Below are positions 49,501-56,823 of a stretch of DNA of 64,000 nucleotides, piece by piece. The stretch's first letter is position 1; every line of letters begins with the position of its first letter. Source of the stretch: Perkinsus marinus ATCC 50983 (taxonomy: Eukaryota; Perkinsozoa; Perkinsida; Perkinsidae); contig NW_003216689.1 in assembly GCF_000006405.1 (NCBI RefSeq), positions 304,439-368,438 on the forward strand. Reading direction: 5' to 3'. The position numbers and the translations under genes are program-made. A model generated the notes under the pieces. The model saw only the letters and a list, made by a program, of their open reading frames with translations, did no database searches and was not told where the DNA came from.

Positions 49501-49754
49501 CTGCATTTACGGAACGCTCCGACAGGGCTGATGAAGGAGCTGGGGTATGGCCGCGATTATATCTACACTAACGAGCCACGACCGACGCAACCAGGGGAAC
49601 TCGCACCCGAGCAGACGTGGGTGGATGCTAGTATCTTCCCTTTCCAAAGGCTCCTGTCAGATATCTTCCAGCAGGCTTGCAGAGAGGCGATATATTTCCA
49701 GAAGAATTCTATGACCGGCGTGGTGACCGGACAAATGTGTCTATTGAGAAGTGA
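46597..49754 (+). CDS. WRNIP1: WRNIP1/Mgs1/RarA-family AAA+ ATPase
   Basis: A clamp-loader-like ATPase that guards stalled replication forks. The N-terminal exon (ATG 46597) contains [12 protein letters not shown], close to a PCNA-binding PIP box. [15 protein letters not shown] near 47210 matches the family's PLAERMRPKTLDDVV. Catalytic parts: [15 protein letters not shown] (Walker A, 47658), NAGVNDV, a 48-nt intron, [18 protein letters not shown], a 163-nt intron holding a family A repeat, [19 protein letters not shown] (Walker B), [10 protein letters not shown] (sensor 1), [42 protein letters not shown], then after an intron [37 protein letters not shown] and FPEELYDRR-like [15 protein letters not shown] ending at TGA 49752-49754. 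Exons between 46.97 and 47.65 kb are incompletely resolved. No N-terminal UBZ zinc finger is visible. Confidence 0.88.
46900..46964 (+). repeat. Family E repeat, copy 2, in the WRNIP1 5' region
   Basis: GTGCGAAGGGAATAAAAACAAC, AATGATCGAGTATTAAAG, TAAGTGGGAAAAAAGGACCC, AACAG. It follows the exon ending SNLRRALT, so it may itself be an intron. Confidence 0.8.
47352..47500 (-). repeat. Family A repeat, copy 13
   Basis: CCAGTGAGGGAAAACATGCAC, ATGGTCAATATCATTTTTC, GAGGAAATTCTGGG, AGTGAGTGAGGAAACTCC, GTTGAGGAAAGCGAGC. It lies in an intron before the Walker A exon of WRNIP1. Confidence 0.7.
47926..48068 (-). repeat. Family A repeat, copy 14, in a WRNIP1 intron
   Basis: TGGGGAAAATTGCACATGG, AACCACATATGTTGGTGACA, ACTCGATTCGTGTATAAAC, CAGCTGAGGAGAGCG, ending GCAACACTG. 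TCGCT stands on both sides and may be a target duplication. The host intron runs from GTACGTTC to ATATCAG, so the splice sites lie outside the element. Confidence 0.8.
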
Positions 49755-50029
49755 CTATGATATCGATGTATTGTGTTTTCTAGTGATGACGGTGTCCGTC
49801 CCGTTGAAAATATATGCCTTTGATTATGAGGGCATGAACGCTTCGGCCTCACGTTAATAACATTAACTTCATATTGGCATATTTCCAGTCATGAACAATA
49901 ACAACAACGTCAGCTTGACAGCGGATGACTTGAACCCTCCACGGGATCAAGACGCACCTCAGAGGGGTTCCACCCAAAGTTTTAGAGATCGGCCCCCAAA
50001 TTTTAGAGCTCGCCCCAAAATTACCGCTA

Positions 50030-50047
50030 CACATGTGATCACATGTG
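50030..50047. repeat. 18-bp perfect palindrome
   Basis: CACATGTGATCACATGTG is its own reverse complement. It lies 25 bp before the first full 154-bp tandem unit. Confidence 0.8.
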
Positions 50048-50072
50048 GACAGGTGCACCCTTACTCTGTGAT

Positions 50073-50385
50073 CTGAGCGAGTTCGAGCAAGGGCAGCTCA
50101 TCACAGGGAAGGTCGCGTCTTATACAGCTTCGAATAGCCAGCACGACAAGTTGAACAGGCCCACAGGGCACTTCAGTCTGGATCTACTAGCACTGGCGTG
50201 GGACAGGTGCACCCTTACTCTGTGATCTGAGCGAGTTCGAGCAAGCGGAGCTCATCACAGGGAAGGTCGCGTCTTATACAGCTTCGAATAGCCAGCACGA
50301 TAAGTTGAACAGGCCCACAGGGCACTTCAGTCTGGATCTACTAGCACTGGCGTGGTACAGGTGCACCCTTACTCTGTGATCTGAG
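50073..50385 (+). repeat. 154-bp tandem repeat, left block (two units)
   Basis: Units start CTGAGCGAGTTCGAGCAAG at 50073 and 50227; the next CTGAG at 50381-50385 abuts the retrotransposon. A partial unit end (ACAGGTGCACCCTTACTCTG) precedes 50073. The units are nearly identical. Confidence 0.95.
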
Positions 50386-50801
50386 TGTACCGTTGCTTCC
50401 AGAAGACTCAGAGGAACCAACACCGAGACAAGGAGAGGTGGGGTTGCGAGGAGACTGTGCATCGTCGGGGGACTGGGAAGAACTCAAGGCATCGCCGGGC
50501 ATTATGGATGACAATTAATAACTTGAGCCAAGATGGCTACGGTACCAATCTCAACATCATTGATCGTTCAACAGTGAATCTGATACCACAACGGTTGTGG
50601 CACAACCGTATACACGTGCAGACTGGCACGCAGACGCAACCTGGCACGCAGACGCACAAGAAAGGTAGCAGGCCTTGGCAGGAAACTATAAACTTGAAGG
50701 ACTAAAAAGTTGGAGTTGTCTAACACATCCCAATAAAGATGCTCCGTAGAAGGGCACAATACCATCGACACGAGGGCCAGTTAGGCACTGACCATGGTAC
50801 A
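50386..50801 (-). repeat. 3' LTR, 416 bp
   Basis: Begins TGTACCGTTGC and ends CCATGGTACA on the plus strand. It differs from the other LTR by 14 extra bases near 50592-50605 that create a CCACAA/TTGTGG inverted repeat. It contains the spliced-leader sequence at 50522-50543. Confidence 0.97.
50522..50543 (-). other. Spliced-leader sequence in the 3' LTR
   Basis: The minus strand reads 22 nt that begin ACCGTAGCCATC and end TTGGCTCAAG. This equals the alveolate (dinoflagellate/perkinsid) spliced leader, in the form with C where dinoflagellates have T. It is identical to 56245-56266. Confidence 0.9.
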
Positions 50802-50815
50802 ATCGCCCCTGCCGT
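50802..50815 (-). other. Candidate polypurine tract
   Basis: The minus strand ends ..ACGGCAGGGGCGAT directly before the 3' LTR. The purine-rich GGCAGGGGCG is in the right place to prime plus-strand synthesis, though it is not a perfect purine run. Confidence 0.45.
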
Positions 50816-50870
50816 TCGACGGGAGATCATTTAGCAGGGAATAATCGACAGGTGATTAATTTATGACGAG

Positions 50871-52706
50871 TCAGGCGTCCAAGTCGTATCCAAAGGCACT
50901 GAGCCTTGACAGAGACTCATCACTGAGCGGAACCTTCAGCCATGATCCGCTAAAAATGACGTCGTCCACCTTGATCACCACGGGATCAGCATGATGCATC
51001 GTGAAATCACCACTGGCCAACCGTCTTGCACGGTAAACTCTGAAGGTTTTATCCTCAACAGAACCCTCGACACGATGGATCCGTCCAATATCCAGACTAA
51101 CCACCTGGCCGTCAAGTTCACTAGTTTCCCACGCAACCCAATCATCAGCTTCGAGTTGATCGAGGGGAACCACCAGGGCAGGAGGTGTGGCGTCGACAGC
51201 ATCGAGCTCGTTACCAGCATACTTGACTAGTTGACCGAGCGCCACTGGACCGCTGAGACCTTCCACCCAAGCCCTATTTCCCTGAATTTTAGTAACACGG
51301 TAAGGGCCGATAGCGCCAGACCGACGTGAACCACGCCTCACTACAAAGGCTAAATCGTTCTCTCGTACGACACCAAATGAGTTTGGTCGATATCTCCCGG
51401 CCACATCATCAGCCGCCTTTCTCTTTTTCTCACGCAATAAAGCTTTCTTGGAGAGGTAGTTCTCGACAGTAGCGGCATATTGATCAGGAGGCAGTCGCTT
51501 GAAGGGATCCTCGCCGTCGTTGAAGTCGCATAGGGACCCAGCAGCAGTACGTGGCTGGTATCCTAAGGCCACCTCCATCGGTGAGCTTGGTAACCCATCG
51601 CTTCTGGACATATTATGAGCACATCGCGCCCCAGCACAAGAAAGTTCCAACTCTGCCTCAGTCGTTGGCGTCGTCTTGCTCATCACTGTCTTCAGTTCCT
51701 TGACTATAGCCTCACTCACACCGTTAGCTCTTGGCCAAAATGGGGGACTGAATGTCACTTTGGCACCATATCTCTCCCACACGGCGATAGTAGCAGCCGA
51801 CCGAAAACATGGAGCATTATCGCAGTGAGTACGCTTTGGCCAACCATACCGAGACGCCCAACTTTCATAAAAGGCATCTGTAGTAGCCGTAGAAGTAACG
51901 CTGTGCACCTTCTTCATCTCACAAAACCCACTCCTCATGTCCACCATTATGAGAACGTAGACTCGCCCTGATTTCTCCAAACTGGTCTCAACAACGAATG
52001 GACCGGCGTGGTCGAGACTTACTGCCTCCCATAATCGGGCGGAGTCCTTATCATAATCAATAACCTCCGTCAAAGCAGCCCGCGGATGAGCACATGCCTG
52101 GACAGCAGCACTGCGAGCGCAGCGAACACATTTTTGGACATAGTCTGTCGCATCCTGGCGCATTCCAGGCCACCACAGAGATCGAGTCAAGTCGTCGATC
52201 ATTCTCGCAGTTGACGCGTGGAAGTCACCGTGCGCAATGCTGAGTACTTTGTGCCGAGACATAATAGGGACATAATATCGCTTACGACCCTTCTTGTCGG
52301 TATAGAGTATGCTCTGTTCACGCACTTCTATTCTGCCTCGACCATATAGGCGCTGAAGCTCCTCAGGAACTGGGGCATCATCAGGCAGTTCACAGAGTAG
52401 CAGAGAACCAGAACCAATGTCTATCTCAGCCTCACCAAGTAGAACCACCGGGGGGCATACCTCGATCTCACCCTTGATACTAGTTTCATCGTCGTCTCCA
52501 ATGTCCACAAGGACCCGCGAGAAGATGTCTGCCAGGTTGTTGCTGTCGCCCCGTATATGCTCCATCCTGACGAAGGGGACCAGGTCGCCGATGGCTTCCA
52601 GCCAACGGCACCATCTCTTGTAACGAACACCATTTTTGAGGAAATCCTTATAAGAAGGTACCTCTCGACAATGGTGAATGGCAACGACGCTATCTGATTG
52701 GACCAC
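50871..52706 (-). CDS. Retrotransposon Pol, C-terminal part: end of RNase H and integrase
   Basis: The open frame starts in the last part of RNase H (VVVQSDSVVAIHHC.., RGDSNNLADIFSR). Integrase follows. The zinc-binding HHCC is HGDFH..CVRC. The catalytic core has the first Asp in SLDHAGPF, the second in HCDNAPCF and the Glu in GVSEAIVKE, with 35 residues between the last two (DD35E). After the core comes a basic C-terminal domain (LREKKRKAADDVAGRY). No chromodomain is recognised. It is separated from the upstream frame only by a 33-bp palindrome carrying two stops. Confidence 0.92.
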   Translation of the reverse strand: MVQSDSVVAIHHCREVPSYKDFLKNGVRYKRWCRWLEAIGDLVPFVRMEHIRGDSNNLADIFSRVLVDIGDDDETSIKGEIEVCPPVVLLGEAEIDIGSGSLLLCELPDDAPVPEELQRLYGRGRIEVREQSILYTDKKGRKRYYVPIMSRHKVLSIAHGDFHASTARMIDDLTRSLWWPGMRQDATDYVQKCVRCARSAAVQACAHPRAALTEVIDYDKDSARLWEAVSLDHAGPFVVETSLEKSGRVYVLIMVDMRSGFCEMKKVHSVTSTATTDAFYESWASRYGWPKRTHCDNAPCFRSAATIAVWERYGAKVTFSPPFWPRANGVSEAIVKELKTVMSKTTPTTEAELELSCAGARCAHNMSRSDGLPSSPMEVALGYQPRTAAGSLCDFNDGEDPFKRLPPDQYAATVENYLSKKALLREKKRKAADDVAGRYRPNSFGVVRENDLAFVVRRGSRRSGAIGPYRVTKIQGNRAWVEGLSGPVALGQLVKYAGNELDAVDATPPALVVPLDQLEADDWVAWETSELDGQVVSLDIGRIHRVEGSVEDKTFRVYRARRLASGDFTMHHADPVVIKVDDVIFSGSWLKVPLSDESLSRLSAFGYDLDA

Positions 52707-52733
52707 GACTTTAGCTCTTCCTCCGCTAGCGTC

Positions 52734-52766
52734 AGGTATTAGGAGATATCATATCTCCTAATACCT
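52734..52766. repeat. 33-bp perfect palindrome with in-frame stops between the two pol frames
   Basis: Arms AGGTATTAGGAGATAT and its exact complement with one base between. In the minus-strand pol frame it spans exactly 11 codons, two of which are stops (TAG and TGA). Sequence on both sides is in the same frame. Confidence 0.9.
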
Positions 52767-55700
52767 CAGATATGCCCGAAGCCTGCGGAGGCCTTCAACC
52801 AGGGCCAGACCTTCCAGGTCAAACATGGCCCATCTTTTCTCGGAACCACGAAGCTTGCGACTCCAAGTACTCACAACATCACCAAATTGCCCCAGAATCT
52901 CGGGAGTTACCTGCGTACCATCTTCCACCTTATCAAAGTGGAAACGCCACAGTACACAGGCTATTCCCAGGTCGGAAGCATCCGTCTGAAGAACCCATCC
53001 TTCACCTTGCTGTAGCTGCGTTCCAAACGAAACAGGCTGGTGAGCATAAAGCTGGTTCTTGATAGAGGTTTGTAGCCATTCGAAAGCTAGATCATGAGCC
53101 TCCGACCACTGGAAACGTCGACCTTTCACCAATAGGTCTTGAAGAGGAGCTAGGTGTTTCTGGAGTTCTGATGGGTCGTACACGCCCCTTAGATAGTTCA
53201 CCACACCCAGAAAGGAGTGAAGTTCACCACGGTTTCTCGGCTTTGGCAATCTTCTCAACTGGTCTAGAGGTTCCTCTTGAGGCTTCCAACCGTGCTCGTC
53301 AATAACCAATCCCAAGAAGTTCACGGAGCGAGCAGGCCCACAACATTTCTCCTCGGCGACCATCACGTTCTCACTAACCAGTGCACTGATGATGGCCTTC
53401 TTAGCCGCTAAGGCGGATACATCATCGGGCGCACAAATTATAATATCATCAACATACCATAACACGGTCACCTGTGGGGGAAACTCGATACCACTCAACA
53501 TAGACGAGAGATATAACTCCCAGAAATACGGGCTGATACTCAGACCTTGGGGGCACACAAGCCACTTGAAGCGGATGCCACCAAGTACCCCTCCCAAAAA
53601 GCGCTGTGACTCAACGTCAACTGGAACGCTATGATAGGCATTGCTGATATCGAGTGTGATGAAGGATTTAGCATGTCGGGGTATCCCACCTAGGACTGCA
53701 CCGAAGGAGCTCTGCGACGCAAAAGACCGTATTCGGGCATTAACCTCCCGGAGATCATTGAGGACACGAACCTTACCATTACCTTTAAGCTTCAAGAAGG
53801 TAGGACAGAACCATTGAGAGGTATCCTTGTCGTCAATGATTTTGATCCATCCCTTGTCTTCCATCTCTCTTACCAGCTTGTGGGCTACCTCCAACTTCTC
53901 AGGAGCCAGCGGGTATCCCCTATGTCTGGGAATAGGGTGCTCCCTTATCACATCAAGATGAGCTGTGATGTTGATAGAGGACGACTCGATAGCCATGGGG
54001 AGCTTATCGTTGTTTGCTAGGGCAGAAGCGCATAGACTCATCTCGCCAATACCAAGGTCAAGCCGAGCTTTGAGCGCCCTGAGCCCCGGCATGCCCAAGA
54101 GCACCTTACTTCCAACAGGCAGCTCGGGGACTGAGTACCCCTTCAACCGTAGAACCCTCTTAGATGCCGGACCGTAGATTTTCAGTGTGACAGGTTTACC
54201 ACAGACCTTGCCGCCGATGCCCGAGATAGACATGTCCTTCCTGGAGGTATCAGAACGGGCTAAGGCATCAGCACCGTTGACAACACTCTCTTCAACAAGA
54301 TTAAGTTGACTTCCTGGGTCAACCAGCGCCTTAAAGCTACGACCGTCGAAGCTCGTCAAGTAGACATACACAAGATCGTCAACTCTAGAGGAGCTGATAT
54401 CATACTTGTGTTGCGATGGACTAGCCACAGCACAAGCACACAAGCGAGCAGGCTCCGAGGTTTCGGACTCATCATCAGTGAAGGGTTCTCCGCCTCCGAC
54501 ATACGCAGTCTCCACCCTCCTTGGACTCAGTGCAGTGACATTCACAGCAGGCGCCTTCTTCGTGACCGTCTTTGACCCACCAGTCTTCTCAACCTCACCC
54601 TCTTTAGGGCAGTCTCGAGCCAAGTGGCCTTTTACGTGACACTTGAAGCATCGACCTTCCGACCGGTCTTTCGCCTTCTGCTTGTTGACGGGTCGCTGAG
54701 GGTGTCGAGATGTCGATTGGGCGTTCTTAGTCTCAACCTTCGGAACTGCAGAATCGCATCCTCTGGGCCCACGCCCTTGGGTACTATCAGCCTTGGGCCC
54801 CGATCGGCAAGCTCCTGACACTACTCCGGAGTCTGGCGCCTTTGTGCTCATTGGCTCTGGCAGATGAGGGTCTACCGATCGCTTCCAGGTCGGGCCTCGG
54901 AAGACCGTACTTGGTAGTGGACCAAAGTGCATAGGATTGTCAGACGTCAACGTAGCTTCAGACTTGGGTAGAGCCTTAAGCGTCAAGATGGTCTTCTTAG
55001 CTTCCTTGATCAGCTCACGGAAGGTTGAGTAATTGTCAGCGGTTTTCAACGCCGATATCCAGGGACCGATAGAGCTTCTCCATGACGGAACAACGAGTAT
55101 TGCGGATAGTATCCTCTCTCTTCTTTCTTTCCAATTGAAGGGAGACTGATCTGCAGCAGCAGAGTGGCTGGCTAGCAAGAGCCACAACTCGCTCTCGCGT
55201 TGGAGGAAACTCTCGATACTCTCGCCTTCTTGGAGCGATAAGGTCGCCCATGACGACATTGTACGAGCCAGAGATATCTTGGGACGAACCCTATCATTGA
55301 TGACCTCCAACACGTCCTTTAGCCAGCGCGCGACAACAGCATTGTAAGAGTTATATTCTGTTTTGAACGCCTGACGTACATCAACTGCGGCTTCAGACAT
55401 ATCCTTCCCAACCCAGTAGCTCCATCTGCTGACAGCTTGTCTATCACCACCACTATCTTGACAGACCTTCACCAAGCTAGAGCGAAGAGATGATATCAGA
55501 GCAGGTGGACAGAGGTAGGCTAACGCGAGAAGTCGAACGGAGGCAGCTGATCTGGAGACACTGAAAGCCCTGTCCAGGCGTTCCAACCAGTTCCATACAG
55601 CAGGCGAGCCCTCGACAACATCTAAAACACTTAGGGACCTTGAGGCAACCGAATTCGAAGACATTTTAGATGCAAGGGAACCTCGCAAGCATTCCAGGCG

Positions 55701-56225
55701 CCAACTCTGACAGAATTTTGTCACATTGACACCTAATGGTTCCCCTCCTTGACCGATAAGGGCGAAAGAAGGAGAAATCCATGGGTTGAAGCCAATACCC
55801 AAGATGGATTCCAACAAATGGAAGGTGTCCACCTGAAGAGCCTGCACAACCGAGGGAAGTGGTTGTATGTTGGCCCCTGTCACACCTTCCACCTCAAAAA
55901 GGAGTTCGTCAATTGCAGCCCTTCGTCGAGAGGGGACGTGGGGGCTGGGAACCCCAAGCGGTACGGTAACTTGGTGAATGACTTGATTGTCATTGTCATT
56001 GTCATTGTCATCGTCTGGAGACTGACGTTGCTGACTTCTGGTATGGATAACCGCCGTCACTCGTTCTTCACCTGATGCACCCCCTCGAGCCCCACGGTGG
56101 GTGCCAGTTGTACCGTTGCTTCCAGAAGACTCAGAGGAACCAACACCGAGACAAGGAGAGGTGGGGTTGCGAGGAGACTGTGCATCGTCGGGGGACTGGG
56201 AAGAACTCAAGGCATCGCCGGGCAT
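52758..56225 (-). CDS. Retrotransposon Gag-Pol: zinc knuckle, protease, reverse transcriptase, RNase H start
   Basis: First ATG at 56225 (MPGDALSSSQSPDDA), inside the 5' LTR. The Gag-like region is about 500 residues. The zinc knuckle is CFKCHVKGHLARDC. The aspartic protease shows ALVDPGSQLNLVEE, with DPGS in place of the usual DTGA/DSGA. Reverse transcriptase shows LDISNAYHSVPVD, QGLSISPYFWELYL and the catalytic YVDDIII. The start of RNase H is LQTDASDLGIACVLW. The frame ends LRRLRAYLRY at a TAG lying in the 33-bp palindrome. Codons also run across the LTR boundary and the primer-binding site, so the Gag N-terminus is partly LTR-encoded. Confidence 0.93.
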   Translation of the reverse strand: MPGDALSSSQSPDDAQSPRNPTSPCLGVGSSESSGSNGTTGTHRGARGGASGEERVTAVIHTRSQQRQSPDDDNDNDNDNQVIHQVTVPLGVPSPHVPSRRRAAIDELLFEVEGVTGANIQPLPSVVQALQVDTFHLLESILGIGFNPWISPSFALIGQGGEPLGVNVTKFCQSWRLECLRGSLASKMSSNSVASRSLSVLDVVEGSPAVWNWLERLDRAFSVSRSAASVRLLALAYLCPPALISSLRSSLVKVCQDSGGDRQAVSRWSYWVGKDMSEAAVDVRQAFKTEYNSYNAVVARWLKDVLEVINDRVRPKISLARTMSSWATLSLQEGESIESFLQRESELWLLLASHSAAADQSPFNWKERRERILSAILVVPSWRSSIGPWISALKTADNYSTFRELIKEAKKTILTLKALPKSEATLTSDNPMHFGPLPSTVFRGPTWKRSVDPHLPEPMSTKAPDSGVVSGACRSGPKADSTQGRGPRGCDSAVPKVETKNAQSTSRHPQRPVNKQKAKDRSEGRCFKCHVKGHLARDCPKEGEVEKTGGSKTVTKKAPAVNVTALSPRRVETAYVGGGEPFTDDESETSEPARLCACAVASPSQHKYDISSSRVDDLVYVYLTSFDGRSFKALVDPGSQLNLVEESVVNGADALARSDTSRKDMSISGIGGKVCGKPVTLKIYGPASKRVLRLKGYSVPELPVGSKVLLGMPGLRALKARLDLGIGEMSLCASALANNDKLPMAIESSSINITAHLDVIREHPIPRHRGYPLAPEKLEVAHKLVREMEDKGWIKIIDDKDTSQWFCPTFLKLKGNGKVRVLNDLREVNARIRSFASQSSFGAVLGGIPRHAKSFITLDISNAYHSVPVDVESQRFLGGVLGGIRFKWLVCPQGLSISPYFWELYLSSMLSGIEFPPQVTVLWYVDDIIICAPDDVSALAAKKAIISALVSENVMVAEEKCCGPARSVNFLGLVIDEHGWKPQEEPLDQLRRLPKPRNRGELHSFLGVVNYLRGVYDPSELQKHLAPLQDLLVKGRRFQWSEAHDLAFEWLQTSIKNQLYAHQPVSFGTQLQQGEGWVLQTDASDLGIACVLWRFHFDKVEDGTQVTPEILGQFGDVVSTWSRKLRGSEKRWAMFDLEGLALVEGLRRLRAYLRY
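56086..56106 (-). other. Primer-binding site, tRNA-Lys-like
   Basis: The minus strand reads TGGCACCCACCGTGGGGCTC 2 nt from the LTR end. The complement TCGAGCCCCAC..GGTGGGTGCCA has the shape of a tRNA T-arm plus acceptor plus CCA, close to known tRNA-Lys 3' ends. The matching tRNA gene is not in the window. Confidence 0.7.
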
Positions 56226-56510
56226 TATGGATGACAATTAATAACTTGAGCCAAGATGGCTACGGTACCAATCTCAACATCATTGATCGTTCAACAGTGA
56301 ATCTGATACCACAACCGTATACACGTGCAGACTGGCACGCAGACGCAACCTGGCACGCAGACGCACAAGAAAGGTAGCAGGCCTTGGCAGGAAACTATAA
56401 ACTTGAAGGACTAAAAAGTTGGAGTTGTCTAACACATCCCAATAAAGATGCTCCGTAGAAGGGCACAATACCATCGACACGAGGGCCAGTTAGGCACTGA
56501 CCATGGTACA
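56109..56510 (-). repeat. 5' LTR, 402 bp
   Basis: Relative to transcription it contains an about 244-bp U3-like region with an 18-bp direct repeat (TTGCGTCTGCGTGCCAG), the spliced-leader sequence at 56266-56245, a 19-nt leader and the Gag ATG at 56225, then Gag codons to the LTR end. Confidence 0.97.
56245..56266 (-). other. Spliced-leader sequence in the 5' LTR
   Basis: Exact copy of 50522-50543. Its final AG is followed by TTATTAATTG and the Gag ATG 19 nt after the leader. Confidence 0.9.
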
Positions 56511-56823
56511 CTGAGCGAGTTCGAGCAAGGGCAGCTCATCACAGGGAAGGTCGCGTCTTATACAGCTTCGAATAGCCAGCACGATAAGTTGAACAGGCAC
56601 ACAGGGCACTTCAGTCTGGATCTACTAGCACTGGCGTGGGACAGGTGCACCCTTACTCTGTGATCTGAGCGAGTTCGAGCAAGGGCAGCTCATCACAGGG
56701 AAGGTCGCGTCTTATACAGCTTCGAGTAGCCAGCACGACAAGTTGAACAGGCCCACAGGGCACTTCAGTCTGGATCTACTAGCACTGGCGTGGGACAGGT
56801 GCACCCTTACTCTGTGATCTGAG
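56511..56823 (+). repeat. 154-bp tandem repeat, right block (two units)
   Basis: Units start at 56511 and 56665, with a terminal CTGAGCGA at 56819. Spacing is exactly 154 bp, as in the left block. The retrotransposon has split an array of at least four units. Confidence 0.95.

Larger units (their letters stand above)
50386..56510 (-). mobile_element. Full-length LTR retrotransposon with spliced leader in its LTRs
   Basis: A 6125-bp element transcribed on the minus strand. LTRs (TGTACC...GGTACA) lie at 50386-50801 and 56109-56510, with a 5-bp target duplication CTGAG at 50381-50385 and 56511-56515. The LTRs look identical except for a 14-bp insertion in the 50.4-kb copy, so the insertion is recent. 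Internal order is Gag zinc knuckle, protease, reverse transcriptase, RNase H, integrase, as in Ty3/gypsy elements; Bel/Pao has the same order and is the alternative. The primer-binding site lies 2 nt inside the 5' LTR. The element sits in a 154-bp tandem repeat. Confidence 0.97.
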
